From NCBI GenBank assembly GCA_018114805.1, contig CP073042.1, positions 2,170,001 to 2,234,000 on the forward strand: DNA of 64,000 nt, read 5' to 3'. This stretch comes from Candidatus Streptomyces philanthi (GTDB taxonomy: Bacteria > Actinomycetota > Actinomycetes > Streptomycetales > Streptomycetaceae). The translations under genes and the position numbers were made by a program. Shown here in pieces: positions 1 through 16,278 of the stretch. Within the stretch, counting starts at the first letter, position 1, and every line of letters starts with the position of its first letter. The notes under the pieces are model-generated. The model searched no databases. It was not told the DNA's origin and worked only from the letters and a program-made list of their open reading frames with translations.

Positions 1-75
1 GACGTCCTCGCCCGCGGCCTCTCCCTCCCGCCCCGCCCGCCCACCGACGGCGCCCCGGCCGGCCCCCGCCCATAA
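1..75 (+). CDS. C-terminal end of an unidentified gene cut by the window edge
   Basis: An open frame runs from base 1 to a TAA at 73-75 and encodes 24 residues rich in Pro and Arg (ends GAPAGPRP). Codon use fits a streptomycete gene tail, but the fragment is too short to identify. Confidence 0.3.
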   Translation, partial: DVLARGLSLPPRPPTDGAPAGPRP

Positions 76-112
76 TCCGGGGCTACCGTGTCACCAGGCG
101 GCGCGGATTCGC

Positions 113-160
113 CCCCGGGGCGGGCGCGGGCTCGTACCCCGGGCGGGCGCGGGCTCGTCA
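113..160. repeat. Imperfect 24-bp direct tandem repeat
   Basis: Two adjacent copies (113-136 and 137-160) of a G+C-rich unit ending GGGCTCGT differ by one indel in a C/G run and the last two bases. It lies in the otherwise empty stretch 76-213 between two convergent genes; no function is evident. Confidence 0.5.
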
Positions 161-213
161 TCCGGAGCGGTGGCCGGCCCGCCGTACGCGCGCGCCACCC
201 ACCGGCCGCGCGC

Positions 214-1262
214 TCACAGCTCCATCACCACCGTGCCGACGTGCCGACCCTCGATCAGCTCCACCAGCGCGCGCGGGGCCCGTTCGAGCCAGGCGTACCG
301 GACGTACGGGAAGGTGAGTTCGCCGTCTGCCATCGCCCGGCCTATCTCCCGGGTCCACGCCGGCACCGAGTCCAGGTGGTCGAGGAGCGTGATGCCGCGC
401 AACTCGATACCACGGGCCAGCAGTTGCAGAGTGTCGATCTCGACCAGCGCCTGGCTGCCATCGCCATCCAACTGCCCAGAGAGCGCCCCGACGACGGCGA
501 ACCTGGCCCTGCGGTTGGCCACCGCGAGCGCCGACCGTAACTGCTCGCCGCCGACGGTGTCGAAGACCACGTCGATCCCGTCGGGGGCCGCCTCCCGCAA
601 CTGCTCCTCGATCGACCCCGCGCCCCGGATCACGACGGCGTCGTACCCCAGCTCGTTCACCAGGTAGTCCGCCTTGCGCGGCGAACCGGTGCTGCCGATG
701 ACCCGGCCAGCCCAGTGCAGTCGCAGGATCTGTCCGGCCATGCAGCCGACGCCGCCGGCCGCGCCACTCACGAACGCCGTCTCGCCGGGCCGCACCTCGG
801 CCGCCTCCACCACGGCGGCCCAGGCGGTCAGCGCCTGCGACAGGTGGGCCGCGGGGTCCGGCAGCGCGGCCAGGTCGAGTGGCGTGGCCGCGTCAGCGTC
901 CACCGCCGCGTACTCCCGCCAGGAGTCGTTGTGCCGCACCAGCGTGCCCGGCTCCACCCCGGTCCCGGCCGCCGCGTCGGGCGCGGCGACGACCTCGCCA
1001 ATCACCGGCCCCCACAGCGGCCGGTCGACCTCGTAGGCCGGCATGGGCAGGTTCGCGTCGGACATCAACGTCCGCATGACGGCCACGACGGTCATATACC
1101 GGTTGCGGACGAGGAGTTGGCCCGGCCGGGGCTCGGCACCGGCGCCTCGACGACGGTGAAGTGCTCCTCGATCAACGCGCCCGTCGGGCGCTCGACGAGG
1201 TGGATCTCGCGGTGCGTGGCGGGCACGTCGCCGTACGGACCCGCGGCGGTTTCAGTGGCCAT
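214..1262 (-). pseudogene. NADPH-dependent medium-chain reductase (CurA/prostaglandin-reductase type), frameshifted
   Basis: Encodes a zinc-independent MDR-superfamily oxidoreductase of the kind that reduces double bonds or carbonyls with NADPH. The N-terminus (start ATG at 1262-1260; MATETAAGPYGDVPATHREI) lies in one frame and the catalytic/Rossmann part (MRTLMSDANLPMPAYEV, the cofactor loop VSGAAGGVGCMAGQ, then DTVGGEQLRSAL) in another. A single missing base near 1120 separates them: restoring it gives PSPGRGQLLVRNRYM, the usual family sequence. Total length about 350 aa is normal, and the C-terminus GTVVMEL is complete. Translation could in principle restart at an internal ATG at 1095, but that product would lack the first strands of the catalytic domain. 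The substrate is unknown. Confidence 0.8.
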
Positions 1263-1452
1263 GGTGCTTGCTCCTTGGCATAGCGGCGACGCGCCGGGCA
1301 GCCAGCCATCCGCGCGCCGCCCGCGAACGACGCGCGACAGCTGCACGTCGCCCGCGCGGACATCAAGTGCCTTCATTCTGCAGCCACTTGAGTACCGCCA
1401 GCCACCTAACTGATAACCCGTCGGCCCAGTTGACGCGGCCCGCCCGGCCGCG

Positions 1453-3558
<2,106 letters not shown>

Positions 3559-3758
3559 GATGCGAGCCAGCCTCTCACAGGGCTTGGCGCGACCGGCGAA
3601 ACCCTCACGGTCTCGCCTCGCGTGGCTAAATTGCGCGTGTGAGCCCTCACGTGGCGGGTGGCTGCTCCCCCTCCACTATCGGGCGACCCGTATCTCGGAA
3701 CAGTAAGGCTGGGAACAGCAGAACTGGGCCTGCCGAGGCTCCTCGAAGGAGGTACACC

Positions 3759-4323
3759 ATGTCCGCCGAGATGGTGGCGCCCGCATGGATGCATACGCAG
3801 ATCAGCGCGGAACAGTACGACTCCTGGTCCGAGGAGCAGTGCGCCGGCATCGAGATCGTGGACGGAATGGTCGTCGTGAGCCCGAGCGCCTCCAACGGCA
3901 CAAGCGGCTGGCGCGGATCCTGGCCAACGCCCTGGCCGCCGGCGCGGGCCCGGACTGGAATGCGGACACGGGCTTCGACGTCCGCCCGCAGGACGTTCCG
4001 CTCACCAACCGCCAGCCAGACGTCATCGTCTGCCGCGCGGAGACTCTCGACCTCACGCCCACCCGTCCCGAGCACGTACTGCTGATCGTCGAGGTCGTGT
4101 CGCCCGGTTCGGATACCACCGACCGAATCGTGAAGGTGGACCAGCCCGCCAAGGCCGGCATCCCCCTCTACTGGCAGGTCGAGCAGGCTGCCACCGGGTC
4201 CCGATGGTCTACGCCTACGTTCTCGACCCCGGCACCGCGGCCTACCGTGACGGCGAGGTGTTCACCGGCGTGATCGAGGCTGCCGCGCCCTTCTCCGTCA
4301 CCGTGGACCTGGGAACCGTCTGA
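3759..4323 (+). pseudogene. Uma2-family (DUF820) restriction-endonuclease-like protein, frameshifted
   Basis: Uma2 proteins have a PD-(D/E)XK nuclease fold and are numerous in Streptomyces and cyanobacteria; their role is unclear. A good ribosome site (GAAGGAGG) precedes the ATG at 3759. The protein reads MSAEMVAPAWMHTQISAEQY, then YEIVDG-like EIVDGMVVVSPSAS in the first frame. After a shift near 3890 it continues with the core: NRQPDVIVCRAETLD and HVLLIVEVVSPGSDTTDR (the D...EVxS nuclease signature). After a second shift near 4195 it ends VYAYVLDPGTAAYRDGEVF...DLGTV. All family elements are present, about 188 aa, so the gene was complete before it was broken. Its 5' end is duplicated in diverged form near 16.15 kb. 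Confidence 0.8.
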
Positions 4324-4756
4324 CAGCGCTGGAGAAGCATCTCCTCATGGCCGACACTTCGAGCCTCGGTGGAGGTCGGCGAGCGTCTCCGGCGGTCCTG
4401 CGACGCCTACAAGTCCCTTGAGCGGCGGTCGAGGACGTTCCTCGACCTCCCGCCCGAAGGTTGAGAAGCCCGTGCAGTGACCGTTCCGGGACCGGCCACA
4501 GGTCGGTATCGGTGCCCGGCCCCGGGCAGCCCCTTCGACCGAGGGCAACGCAGCCTGGGGACGTTTGTTCAGGCCGGACACTGCGGCAGGTGGGGAACAT
4601 GCCGCGCGGGCGGCCGTGGGCACACCACAGCCGGCGGGCCGCGCGGTGAGAGCCGCGCAGGAACCGGACGGCAGCAGGCGCGACCGGCCCGGAATCGGTG
4701 AGCCGGGGTGCCCGCACACCCCGCCCGGCGACTCACCGGTCACGAGGGCGTCGCTC
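4324..4756. other. Intergenic stretch without a recognisable gene
   Basis: About 430 bp between the broken Uma2 gene and the end of the NTPase gene. A short plus-strand reading with residues RSRTFLDLPPEG ends near 4462 and might be the tail of a decayed gene, but nothing identifies it. No strong promoter, repeat or RNA was seen. Confidence 0.4.
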
Positions 4757-7700
4757 TCAGGGTGATGCGTCCCTACCAGCGGCTCCTTCCGTGTGTCGGC
4801 TCATGTCCCCCACGATTGTGCCCAGGCGCCCCAGCGCCCCGGGAGCGAGTGGTGGGAGCAGAAGGATCGTGTGAGTCCACGCGTCGGTTCTCAGCAGTCT
4901 CAGCATGATGTGTCGAGCCGTCTCCTCGTCAGAGGGGTTGCCACTGCAGGAGGCCCGGGCGAGTGCCAGGCAGGTCCGGATCGTCCGGTCGTCGGCGCGG
5001 CTGTCCGTGGCCACAGCCACCTGGGCACGCGCCAGGTGTGTGGCGGCGGTGCGGAGCACCGTCGATCGGTCAGCCGGCGTACCTGCCGCTTCGGCGTGAC
5101 GCCACACGGCAGAGGTGTCGCCGTCCACCGCGGCCAGCAAGGCCAGTTCCGCGCGGGACTCCCGTTCCGGCTGGAGCGAGCGCCGCGATCTGCCGGCCGA
5201 GCTCTCGACGGCGTACGCGGCTTCAGCGGGGAGGCAACCGAGCCGTGCCAGCAGACCGAGAACGGCCGTCGACCGGGCCGACCACGGCATGGCGGGGTCG
5301 GCCACGTGCAGCGCGGTGCGGTGGAGTGCGTCGCTCAGCAGCGGGTCGGGGTGCCGGACGCCGGGGAAGGCGAGGAGCAGAGCCGCCAGTTCGTGGAGAG
5401 TCCTGAGCGGGTTGCCTGCGGCCCCGCCTCGATCCGCCGTGCCAGGGCCTCCGTCAGGGACCCAGCGATACGTGTTGCCCCCTCGGGACAGTGCCGTACG
5501 AGCCCGGCGGCGACGGCCGTCAGTGCCTGCCGTCTGTGCTCGGCGTTACGTCCCGTTGCCATCGCCGAGGCCGCGCGTTCGTCCCCGGTGTGGGCGAGTG
5601 CCTGGGCCACGGCGTTCGCCGGCTCGGGGGCGGCACCGTCCGGTACCAGACGTGCCGCCGCTCGGGCGTAACAGGTGCCCAGGTCGTCGTAGCCGGCGAG
5701 GGAACAGCCGAGGGAGAGGGCCGCCAGGTGTCGCGCGCGGTCATGCGTGTCGGACTGGTTCCGCGCGAGCGCTTCGGCCTCGTCCGGCTTGCCTACCGCG
5801 CCCAGGGCCTGACAGAGATCTACAGTCCACTCTCCTAGGAGGGGCGGGCTGTCCGCGGGCATCGAGCCCCGTGCGACGGGGCGGTTCCGCAGGACCGTCT
5901 CCAGCAGTTCCGGCTGCGCGAGAGGTTGCCCGCACCCAACTGGTCGTCCGCCTCCAGGAGCAGAGGCAGGTGGGGGTCATCGGGGTGCGGGGCGTCGTGG
6001 GAGGAAGGCAGGCCGGCCGACCTCCGGTGTGTGTCCGAGCGCCGGTGCGCGGGTCTGTGCCTGGTCGCAGGCGGCCTCGGCGCGCCTTCGGGTTCCGCCC
6101 GCGCCGTCCGCATCGTCGGCACGGCCTGTGTCGTCTGTGCGTCCTGTGCGCGTCGCTCCAAGAGCGTCGCGCTCTCTTCCATTCCTGGCCTTGCGTTCCT
6201 CCTCCCGGGCCCCGCGCTCGGCGTCCTTACTTCTGCGCTCCGTCCTCCTCTTCTCGTCGGCAGCAGCCACCGCCTCGCTGTCCCGTCGTGCCTTGTCGTC
6301 CCTGGCCACCTCGACCACCCACTGCGCCCGTTCCAGCAGGGGGTCCCCGAGCAGCCCGGTGCGCAGTCCTTCCGGCAGGTCCTCCACGAGGCGTCCGATG
6401 TCGTCGAGATCCGTCCTCATGGCGCCCGCGTCGGCCACCGCCTCGGCGAGGCGCGCCAGCGTCCCGGCCAACTCGCGGCGGAGGTGGGCCCGGTCTTCTT
6501 CGGACAAGGAATCGGACACGGAGTCGGGTGGAGAATCGGGGTCCTTCAGCGCCTCGATCACCCTGCGCATCGGGTCCAGGGCCTTCCGGATCAGTTCAGC
6601 CGCCTGGCGAGGCCGCTTGGCGGGCAGAGCGGTGAGCGCCGATGCCGCGGTGGCCAGGACGTCGACCGCTCCCAGCCCGTCCGCGTCACCGAGTTCCTCG
6701 CAAACAGCCTCGATACAATCACCGGCGTACGGGCCGAGGGAAGGCGCAGCTCGCGCCAACGCGCCCCAGAGACCCACCGCGGCGGCCCGGGCACGCATGC
6801 CTCCCGCGCCGAGCATCTCCGCCCGGGCGCGCAACACCGCTACAGCGTCCGGATCTCCCACCGAGTCCAGCATCCCTGCCGCCTCGATGAGGGCTTCCGT
6901 CCCGGCCGCCGGGTCTTGGAGCACCGCGCGGAGCAGCGGCCGGGCGGCGTCGGAGCCGTTCAGCGTCGCGAGCGTGCGGGCGGCGCCAAGAAGCCGTGCG
7001 TGCGACCGGGGGGCCCGAAAGGTGCCGGGAAAGCCCTGGTCGGCGCGGTCACGGGCCAGCCACTCGACCGCCTCCCGTACGACGGCGGCAGCGTCCAACC
7101 CGGTCTGCTCCCCGTACGTTCGTCCCGTGGGGGACTGTCCCGCATACGCCAGTTCCGCCGCCACGTCCGCCAGGTGGACGGCCCTGGCGACCGCCGTGGG
7201 CGCGGAGCGGGCCAGTCCGCGGGCGCGCTCCGTGTCCCCCAGCCTGACGAAGAGGGAAACGGCCCCGTCGGGTACTTCATGTGTGTCCTGGCGCAGCAGG
7301 GACCGCGCGGCGCAGAGGGGAACGAGCACCGCCAGGCGCTCATCGCCGGACGTGGCGTCCGTTGTCCCGCTGATCTCCGCCTCGAAGGCTTCCAGCTGGG
7401 CGAGCGCGGCGTCCGGGCCGGCCGTACGCGCGAGTCGGGGCATGTCGAGGACATATGCAGCGCGTTCGGCAGTGCCGGCCAGCAGACGGAGCTGATGCGC
7501 CAAGGGGTACGGGGGCGTACCGTCCGGCCAGCCCGCCGCGCGCCACCTCCGCGACCAGGCCAGCAGTTCATGGTTGTGTCGTAGAACCCCTGCCTTCCCC
7601 AGGTCTTCACGAACCGCGCGGACGAGACGGGGGTCAGCTAGGGCATACGTACGGGACACCGGATCGTCGGTCACGAGGGCGCGTCCCACCGGTCCCTGCG

Positions 7701-8927
7701 CCAAGCGGTCGAGGCGCTCTGCGGGAAGCCCGGTCAGCTCTGCCAAGTCCGTCGTACGCAGGCCGCCGCCCGCCACGGCCAGCAGTCCTGTGACCGGTTC
7801 GCCCAGCGCGGTGACGTCCGGCGGCGGCTGCTGCATCAGCGGTACCCCCGCGACGGGGACGAGGGTCCGCAGGTGCCGGTACTGGCGCAGGGGTTGGCGT
7901 ACCGGGGGAAAGTCGTCGGAGAAACGCACCCAGCGCCGGAGGGAGACGATGACACACATGTCGGGCGGCGGGCGGGAGGGCAGGAGAGCGGCGATGCTTC
8001 CGTGTGCGGGCCTCTGCCCGGTTCCGGCCGCTCTTCCGAACGTGGTGGCATCGGCTCCGGATTCCGGCGCCCCGCTCCCGGCTGTGAGGCCCGACCAGGC
8101 CACGTCGTCATCGAGTCCATCGACCACGAGCAAGAGCTTCCGTCCATGGCATGCCCTCTTCTCGGCCGCTTCGGCGAAGAGCGCCTTCCACTCCCGGGCG
8201 TTGCCCGGGACGGGGACGCCTGGCCTGCCGAGGCAATCGTCGATCTGGTCGACGATCTCCTTCTCGAACGCGGCGCGTGTGTTCGTGCCGCGTGCCGCGG
8301 AGACGAAGAAGGACAGGATGTCGGCGTCCGCCGGGGGGCGTCGGCAGACGTAGTCGGCGAGCAGCACGGGTCTTGCCCACGGGAGCGTCGGCGTGCCAGC
8401 ACAGATACGACGGCGCCCCGGCACGGGAGTCCCGGACGAACGCGTTCATCGCCGTACGCTCGTCCATTCGCCCCCGGGCTTCGACGATGGATGCCTCGTC
8501 GGCCGAGCTGTGCAACCGGATGAAGCGGAGACCAGGGTCCACCCGCCGCCGGTTCGAAAGGATCTGGCCGTCCCGCGCGGCCCTCGCTTCCTCCTGGGCC
8601 GCGCGCAGGGCGGTTTCCCACTCGGTCCGAGTACATCGAGGAGCCGGAAGCACCCTGCAGCTTCTCCACTGCGGACTGGAAGCGATGCGCTCGTGCCGGC
8701 GAAGGGACCGTGCTTCCCCCAAGCCAGTCCCGCCACGTCGAGGGGGAGATCTCCAGCCCCTCGACCACTTCTTTGGGAAGGGGCTCACCCGCAGCTTCCC
8801 ACACCTCCTGCAGCATGCCATGCAACTTGTCACGCGCACTTCTCGACGAAGCCCCCACCGCCCCACTCCCGTCCTGGCCCACTGCCCGAAGAAACGGCCA
8901 CCCTCGTATGACTTCAGCAGGTCCCAC
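4757..8927 (-). pseudogene. Large HTH/P-loop NTPase (NACHT/STAND-like) with helical repeats, multiply frameshifted
   Basis: A protein of about 1,390 aa assembled across at least five frame changes (about 8630, 8395, 5985, 5890 and 5320). The N-terminus has a helix-turn-helix-like segment (EGLEISPSTWRDWLGGSTVPS). Then come a degenerate Walker A (CWHADAPVGKT) and Walker B (GRKLLLVVDGLDDD), as in NACHT-type NTPases. The next 700 residues are alpha-helical with repeated Ala/Leu/Arg helices (TPR/HEAT-like). A highly charged Glu/Arg/Lys segment (DEKRRTERRSKDAERGAREE) and further helical repeats complete it. Streptomycetes carry many such genes, and characterised bacterial NACHT proteins act in antiphage defence; that role is inferred here. 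It is divergent from a 58-aa membrane protein starting 113 bp away. The start at 8927 is tentative; an in-frame alternative lies further in. Confidence 0.7.
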
Positions 8928-9040
8928 CTGCGGAAACCGTGGCGCGACAGTCGGCGCAACTGTCCGTCGTCCTCTACCGCCGCAAGTCTGAGGTCATCAC
9001 CACAGCAGCCGAACCCGGCTCCCGGCAACAAGGATGGGCC

Positions 9041-9217
9041 ATGATCGACATTCCTCAACTGCTCTTCTACGCCGCCGCCCTGAGCGGGTGCGCCGGCCTC
9101 CTCTACACAGGCGTCCTGCTCATCGTGGCCCTCGCCTCCGTCTTCGCCCCTACTCCGGAACGCCGCAAGGACGCGCGGACGACCCTAAGCATCTTCGTAC
9201 GCCGGCGGTCGCGTTGA
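9041..9217 (+). CDS. Small membrane protein next to the NTPase gene (58 aa)
   Basis: ATG at 9041 follows the purine-rich AAGGATGG. The product starts MIDIPQLLFYAAALSGCAG and continues with the hydrophobic LLYTGVLLIVALASVFAP, so residues about 5-36 form one long or two short membrane helices. A positively charged tail follows (PERRKDARTTLSIFVRRRSR). It is intact, unlike the divergent NTPase gene, with which it probably shares the 113-bp promoter region. Small membrane proteins beside STAND NTPases can be effectors or partners; that is only an inference here. No named family was recognised. Confidence 0.6.
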   Translation: MIDIPQLLFYAAALSGCAGLLYTGVLLIVALASVFAPTPERRKDARTTLSIFVRRRSR

Positions 9218-9484
9218 GGGGGGTGCAGCCACGCTTCCGCGGCATCCTGAGCAGACGGATCGACCACAGGATCCGTTGCTGGAACTCGGGTGTCTGAGGA
9301 ACCCTATTCGAAACTGTGAGAAGTGCACTCCACTTGTAGGTCGACAAGCTCTGGATGGCCTGAAGTCGCCTGCAGAGAAAGGAACATGGGGTGCAATGTC
9401 CCTGTGCTGCCGACCGCCCACGCCGTGCCGACGCCTGCCGCTCCGCGATCGCGGAGCCGGAGATACTCGACACGGAGAAGAAAC

Positions 9485-9586
9485 ATGGGCAGGGCGGTAC
9501 GGGAGTGGCCGGGGAACCACGGAGGAGAGCTGATCCTCATCGCGGTCGCCGCTGTGATGACCAAGGTGGTCGATCACCTCTGGTAG
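9485..9586 (+). CDS. Possible 33-aa hydrophobic peptide
   Basis: ATG at 9485 is preceded by ACGGAGAAGAAAC, a good ribosome site. The peptide starts MGRAVREWPGNHGGELI and ends LIAVAAVMTKVVDHLW, a single short membrane helix. It stops at 9586, three bases before the first of two hairpins, which supports it as the last cistron of the small-membrane-protein transcript. The evidence is positional; so short an ORF could also be chance. Confidence 0.4.
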   Translation: MGRAVREWPGNHGGELILIAVAAVMTKVVDHLW

Positions 9587-9588
9587 AC

Positions 9589-9625
9589 GGCCGTTCTCGA
9601 CGCAACAGTCGCGCCGAGAACGGCC
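9589..9625 (+). terminator. Hairpin downstream of the small ORFs
   Basis: 11-bp perfect arms (9589-9599 GGCCGTTCTCG and 9615-9625) around a 15-nt loop. It lies immediately after the stop of the 33-aa ORF and just before a second, longer hairpin. Confidence 0.6.
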
Positions 9626-9635
9626 TACCCCTGCA

Positions 9636-9679
9636 GTGAGTGGTTCCCGTCCTGTGCACCCGGGACGGGAACCACTCAC
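9636..9679. terminator. Strong 17-bp perfect hairpin
   Basis: Arms 9636-9652 (GTGAGTGGTTCCCGTCC) and 9663-9679 are perfectly complementary with a 10-nt loop. There is no U-tract, as is common for streptomycete terminators. It separates the small ORFs from the Cascade operon and could act in both directions. Confidence 0.7.
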
Positions 9680-9882
9680 ACCTCGCCGGCCTGCCGGAGG
9701 GGTGCTGCTAGGGGTGCCGATACATCGGCAGTCCCTCAGTTTAGATCCCTGGCCGGCACCGTCCGGGCGGCTGGTTCCTATGCTGGGCAAACAGAGAACG
9801 GGACATACCGAGCGAGGTCAAGAATATATTCCCGCCGACAGCGGGAGTGACCCGTCGGGAGCCTGAGGGGCTCTGGTCGGCC

Positions 9883-9910
9883 TTTCCCCCGCGCGGGCGG
9901 GGATAGCCCG
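9883..9910 (+). repeat. Solitary CRISPR-repeat-like sequence (type I-E style)
   Basis: TTTCCCCCGCGCGGGCGG followed by GGATAGCCCG resembles actinobacterial type I-E repeats, which have a CCCCGCGCG / CGGGGAT stem. It has one extra C and no second copy at the expected ~61-bp spacing. It lies 110 bp upstream of cse1, so it may be the last relic of an array, or simply a G+C hairpin. Confidence 0.3.
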
Positions 9911-10021
9911 CGCTCCGGCTTCGCGGAGCGCTCGAACGCGGTGGGAAACGGGGAACACACCCCCGCTCCCAGCGACGCCTGCTAGTTTCCCGTCCGTCGG
10001 CCCAGAAGGTGGTGACACGAA

Positions 10022-11627
10022 GTGCACGAGACCCGGCCGCCGGAACCCGCTGGTCAACGCCCCCCGCTGGGATCCTCGTTCCCAACCCTGCATCCCCACC
10101 GTCACCATCACAGGCGCGACCGCCCACCACTCCCTGTGCGGGCTCTTCGCTCAGGCCGATGACCTGGCCCGCCCTCGACTGCGCCTCACCGGGCGAGACC
10201 GTCGCCGTCATCGAGTACCTTCTGGCCATCTGCTTCGCCTCCGGCACCTGCCCCTCCTCCGACGAGGAGTGGCGCGCCTGGATCCTCGACCGAAGGAGCC
10301 TCGCGCCGGCCGCCGCATGGCTGGCGGACCAGCCAGCGGATTACTGGGACCTGTTCCACCCCACACAACCCCTGTCCCAGAATTCCCTGTTGGCGGCGGA
10401 CCTTCGCGAGAGCGGCACCGGAACAGCCCAGTTGATCATCGAGCACGCCGGTGACTACAACCAGCACTTCGACCACCACCACCTCGAACTCGACAACCCG
10501 CTCCCGGCGGCGGACGCGTTCCGCGCCACTCTCACCCAGCACGTCTACGGCCCTTACGGGCGGGCCCGAATGTCCGGACAACGACTCGGCGCCAAGGTCA
10601 CCAACCTCGCGGCGGGCCGGCTGACGGGGCGGATCCGGGTCGTCGCCCTGGGGCAGACCCTCGGCGAGACCCTGCGCCTGAACCTCTATCCGCCCGACGG
10701 ACCGGGAGAACCGCTTAACACCTCCTGGACCACGCCCGGCTTCGAGCGGCGCACGTTCGACGAGAAGGCGAAGCCCCGGGTGCCGCGAAGCTCCGCGGAC
10801 CTGCACAGCTCCCTGGGGCGTTCCGTGCTGATGCGTCCGGCGTACGGGCCGCACGGCGGGCAGGTCATGGTCGACCGGGTCCTGATCGGAGCCGGCGAGG
10901 TACTGGATCTCGACCCGGTGCATCACCTCCAGGACGCCGTGTACAGCAAGACGGCGAACGGCATGTCGAAGCCCCTGTGGCCCTCCCCCAGCAAGGCCCT
11001 TTGGTAACAGGCCCACGCCCTCTACAGCGCCGTCATGGACGACGAGACCGGGATGTACGCACGGCTGCGATCCCTCCTCCCGCACAAACGGACGAATCCG
11101 GGAGCCCCTTACCAGTTGTGGGCCGTGGGGCTGCTGGCCAACAAAACGCTGCCGGTCGCCTGGACACACGGCACCTACCCCTACGCCCCGGGCATGGCGG
11201 CGCACCTCTACCGAGCGTCCCGCCGGGGTTCGGTCATCGCCGAATACATCGCACTGGCCCTGAAGAACGCGGCGACCGTGGCAGCCGAGACCACGTTTCC
11301 GGCCATGCGGGCCGCGGACGAGAGCGGTCAGGTGGCGCGGCTCGACGCCCGGTACGACTTCTGGCCCGCGGGCCGAGGCCCCCTTCGAAGGATTGCTGGA
11401 CGAAGTGATCGACCGGGGGTTCTTCGAGGACGAGGACCCGGTGTCCGCACCATTGGTCGCCTATGCGCTGGAGCTGATGACCACGACTCGCACCCAGTTG
11501 CTCCGGTGCCTCGACACCCTGCCGCCCAACGACCGCAACCACCGTGGGCGAGCCCGGGGCGTGCGGCTCTTCGAAGAGGCCATGTCCGGGGAGCGGGCCC
11601 CGGCCGAACTCCGAGGGGAGACCTCAT

Positions 11628-11635
<8 letters not shown>
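10022..11635 (+). pseudogene. casA: Cascade large subunit Cse1/CasA (Cas8e), broken
   Basis: Cse1 is the large subunit of the type I-E Cascade complex; it recognises the PAM and recruits Cas3. Recognisable parts are a degraded N-terminus (RNPLVNAPRW, compare the usual NLxxxPWIPV), then ETVAVIEYLLAICFASGTCP, WDLFHPTQPLSQNSLLAADL, RPAYGPHGGQVMV and, after the break, YQLWAVGLLANKTLPVAWTHG and the C-terminal helical bundle (LLRCLDTLPPNDRN). Damage: at least one frame change near 10175, an in-frame TAA at 11005-11007 where the sequence continues in register, and a frame change near 11370. The start is uncertain; GTG 10022 fits length but lies in another frame from the first conserved residues. It overlaps the cse2 start, as in an operon. 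Confidence 0.75.
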
Positions 11636-15274
<3,639 letters not shown>

Positions 15275-15639
15275 ACCACTCACCCCGTGGTCCGAGGCAG
15301 ACTTCCTGGGCTCGGCAACCGAACACCGACCGATGCGGGGCACCGTGCGGACCGCGGGGCCCCGCAGGCACGGCGGCGGCCCCCATGAGCTGTGCGCCCC
15401 GGTACCCGCCACCGGCTCGCGCCGGTGCCCCGTCCCTTGGGGACGCTCCTCAACGGCCACGACGACGCACTGGTCGGGGTGGCTGTCACTCCGCTGGTCA
15501 TCCACCTTGCGGACGGCGGAAGCCAGCTCCTCTCCCCAGCCCGACCGGTACCGCCCTCGTGTCCGTCTCCACCCGTCCGACCATCTCTGCCGCCAGGTCA
15601 GCGTCTTTTGTTGACGCGTCAGGTCAGGCCCCCTGATCA
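15275..15639. other. Non-coding stretch after the Cascade operon; no cas1/cas2
   Basis: 365 bp where cas1 and cas2 would normally follow. All frames were read for Cas1, Cas2 or Cas3 motifs and none was found. One plus-strand reading with LGTLLNGHDDALVGVAVTPL looks coding in style but matches nothing I recognise. Confidence 0.5.
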
Positions 15640-15790
15640 CTCTCACCTACTGACACCATTGACACACCGAGTAACCGGCCAACAGCGACACGTGCGTATC
15701 GCGCCGTCGCGCCACCTCGAACGCCTCGGCGGCCCAAGGCCACCAACCGATGGGATTGCCCGCGTGCTGAAGGTCAAGGAAATCAACGAC
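15640..15790 (-). pseudogene. Diverged 5' fragment of a yyaL-like gene
   Basis: On the minus strand the residues LDLQHAGNPIGWWPWAAEAF and RRRDTHVSLLAGYSVCQWCQ correspond to the YyaL N-terminus at 3.4-3.55 kb. The motif CHWCH has become CQWCQ and is followed by a TAG. Nucleotide similarity to 3403-3555 is evident over the whole fragment but is clearly diverged. Nothing of the rest of the gene follows. Confidence 0.75.
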
Positions 15791-16117
15791 CTGCGATCCG
15801 CCTGGGCACCACCGCAGTAGGCACCTCATCCACTGCTTGGACCAACTGCTCCACCCACTGCGCCAAGGTTCCCCCATCCGGCCCGCCTGGACACAGCCCG
15901 TCAGCTGCGATGACTATTCCGCGCCGTTCACTGGCCGTATGTGCTTGTCGCACGCATCGCCACCCGGGGGCTGGCGGGCGCCTCGGAGGCGGAGGCCATC
16001 GGCAGGACGCGGACGGGGCTGAACGGAAGTGCGGCTACGGTGCCCTTCGAGCCCGACCTAGGGCCCGCTGGGATCAGCACGCTGAGGGCAAAGCACCACT
16101 GAGGTCGCCGAGGAGTG

Positions 16118-16196
16118 CCGAAGAGGTACGCCCTGAACGCCAAGACGGTCCCCCGAGTGGATGCACACTCAGATCAACGCGGAACAGCAAGACTCG
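16118..16196 (+). pseudogene. Diverged 5' fragment of a Uma2-family gene
   Basis: Reads EWMHTQINAEQQDS, against AWMHTQISAEQYDS at the start of the Uma2 gene at 3.76 kb. DNA similarity begins in the ribosome-site region (CGAAGAGGTACGCC against CGAAGGAGGTACACC). Order, spacing and orientation relative to the neighbouring yyaL fragment are the same as in the first copy. The sequence loses similarity after about 16196. Confidence 0.75.
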
Positions 16197-16278
16197 GCGC
16201 CGCATGCCCGGCCTGCCGTGCGCTTGAAGGTCGCGTCACCTGCCCGCGCTTCTGGGGAGGGCAGCAGCGCGAGCGCCG

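Noticed and set aside
9740..10020. A CRISPR array upstream of cse1
   Set aside because: No second repeat at 55-65 bp spacing; only one repeat-like stem exists.
15275..15640. Decayed cas1, cas2 or cas3
   Set aside because: No motif of these families in any of the six frames.
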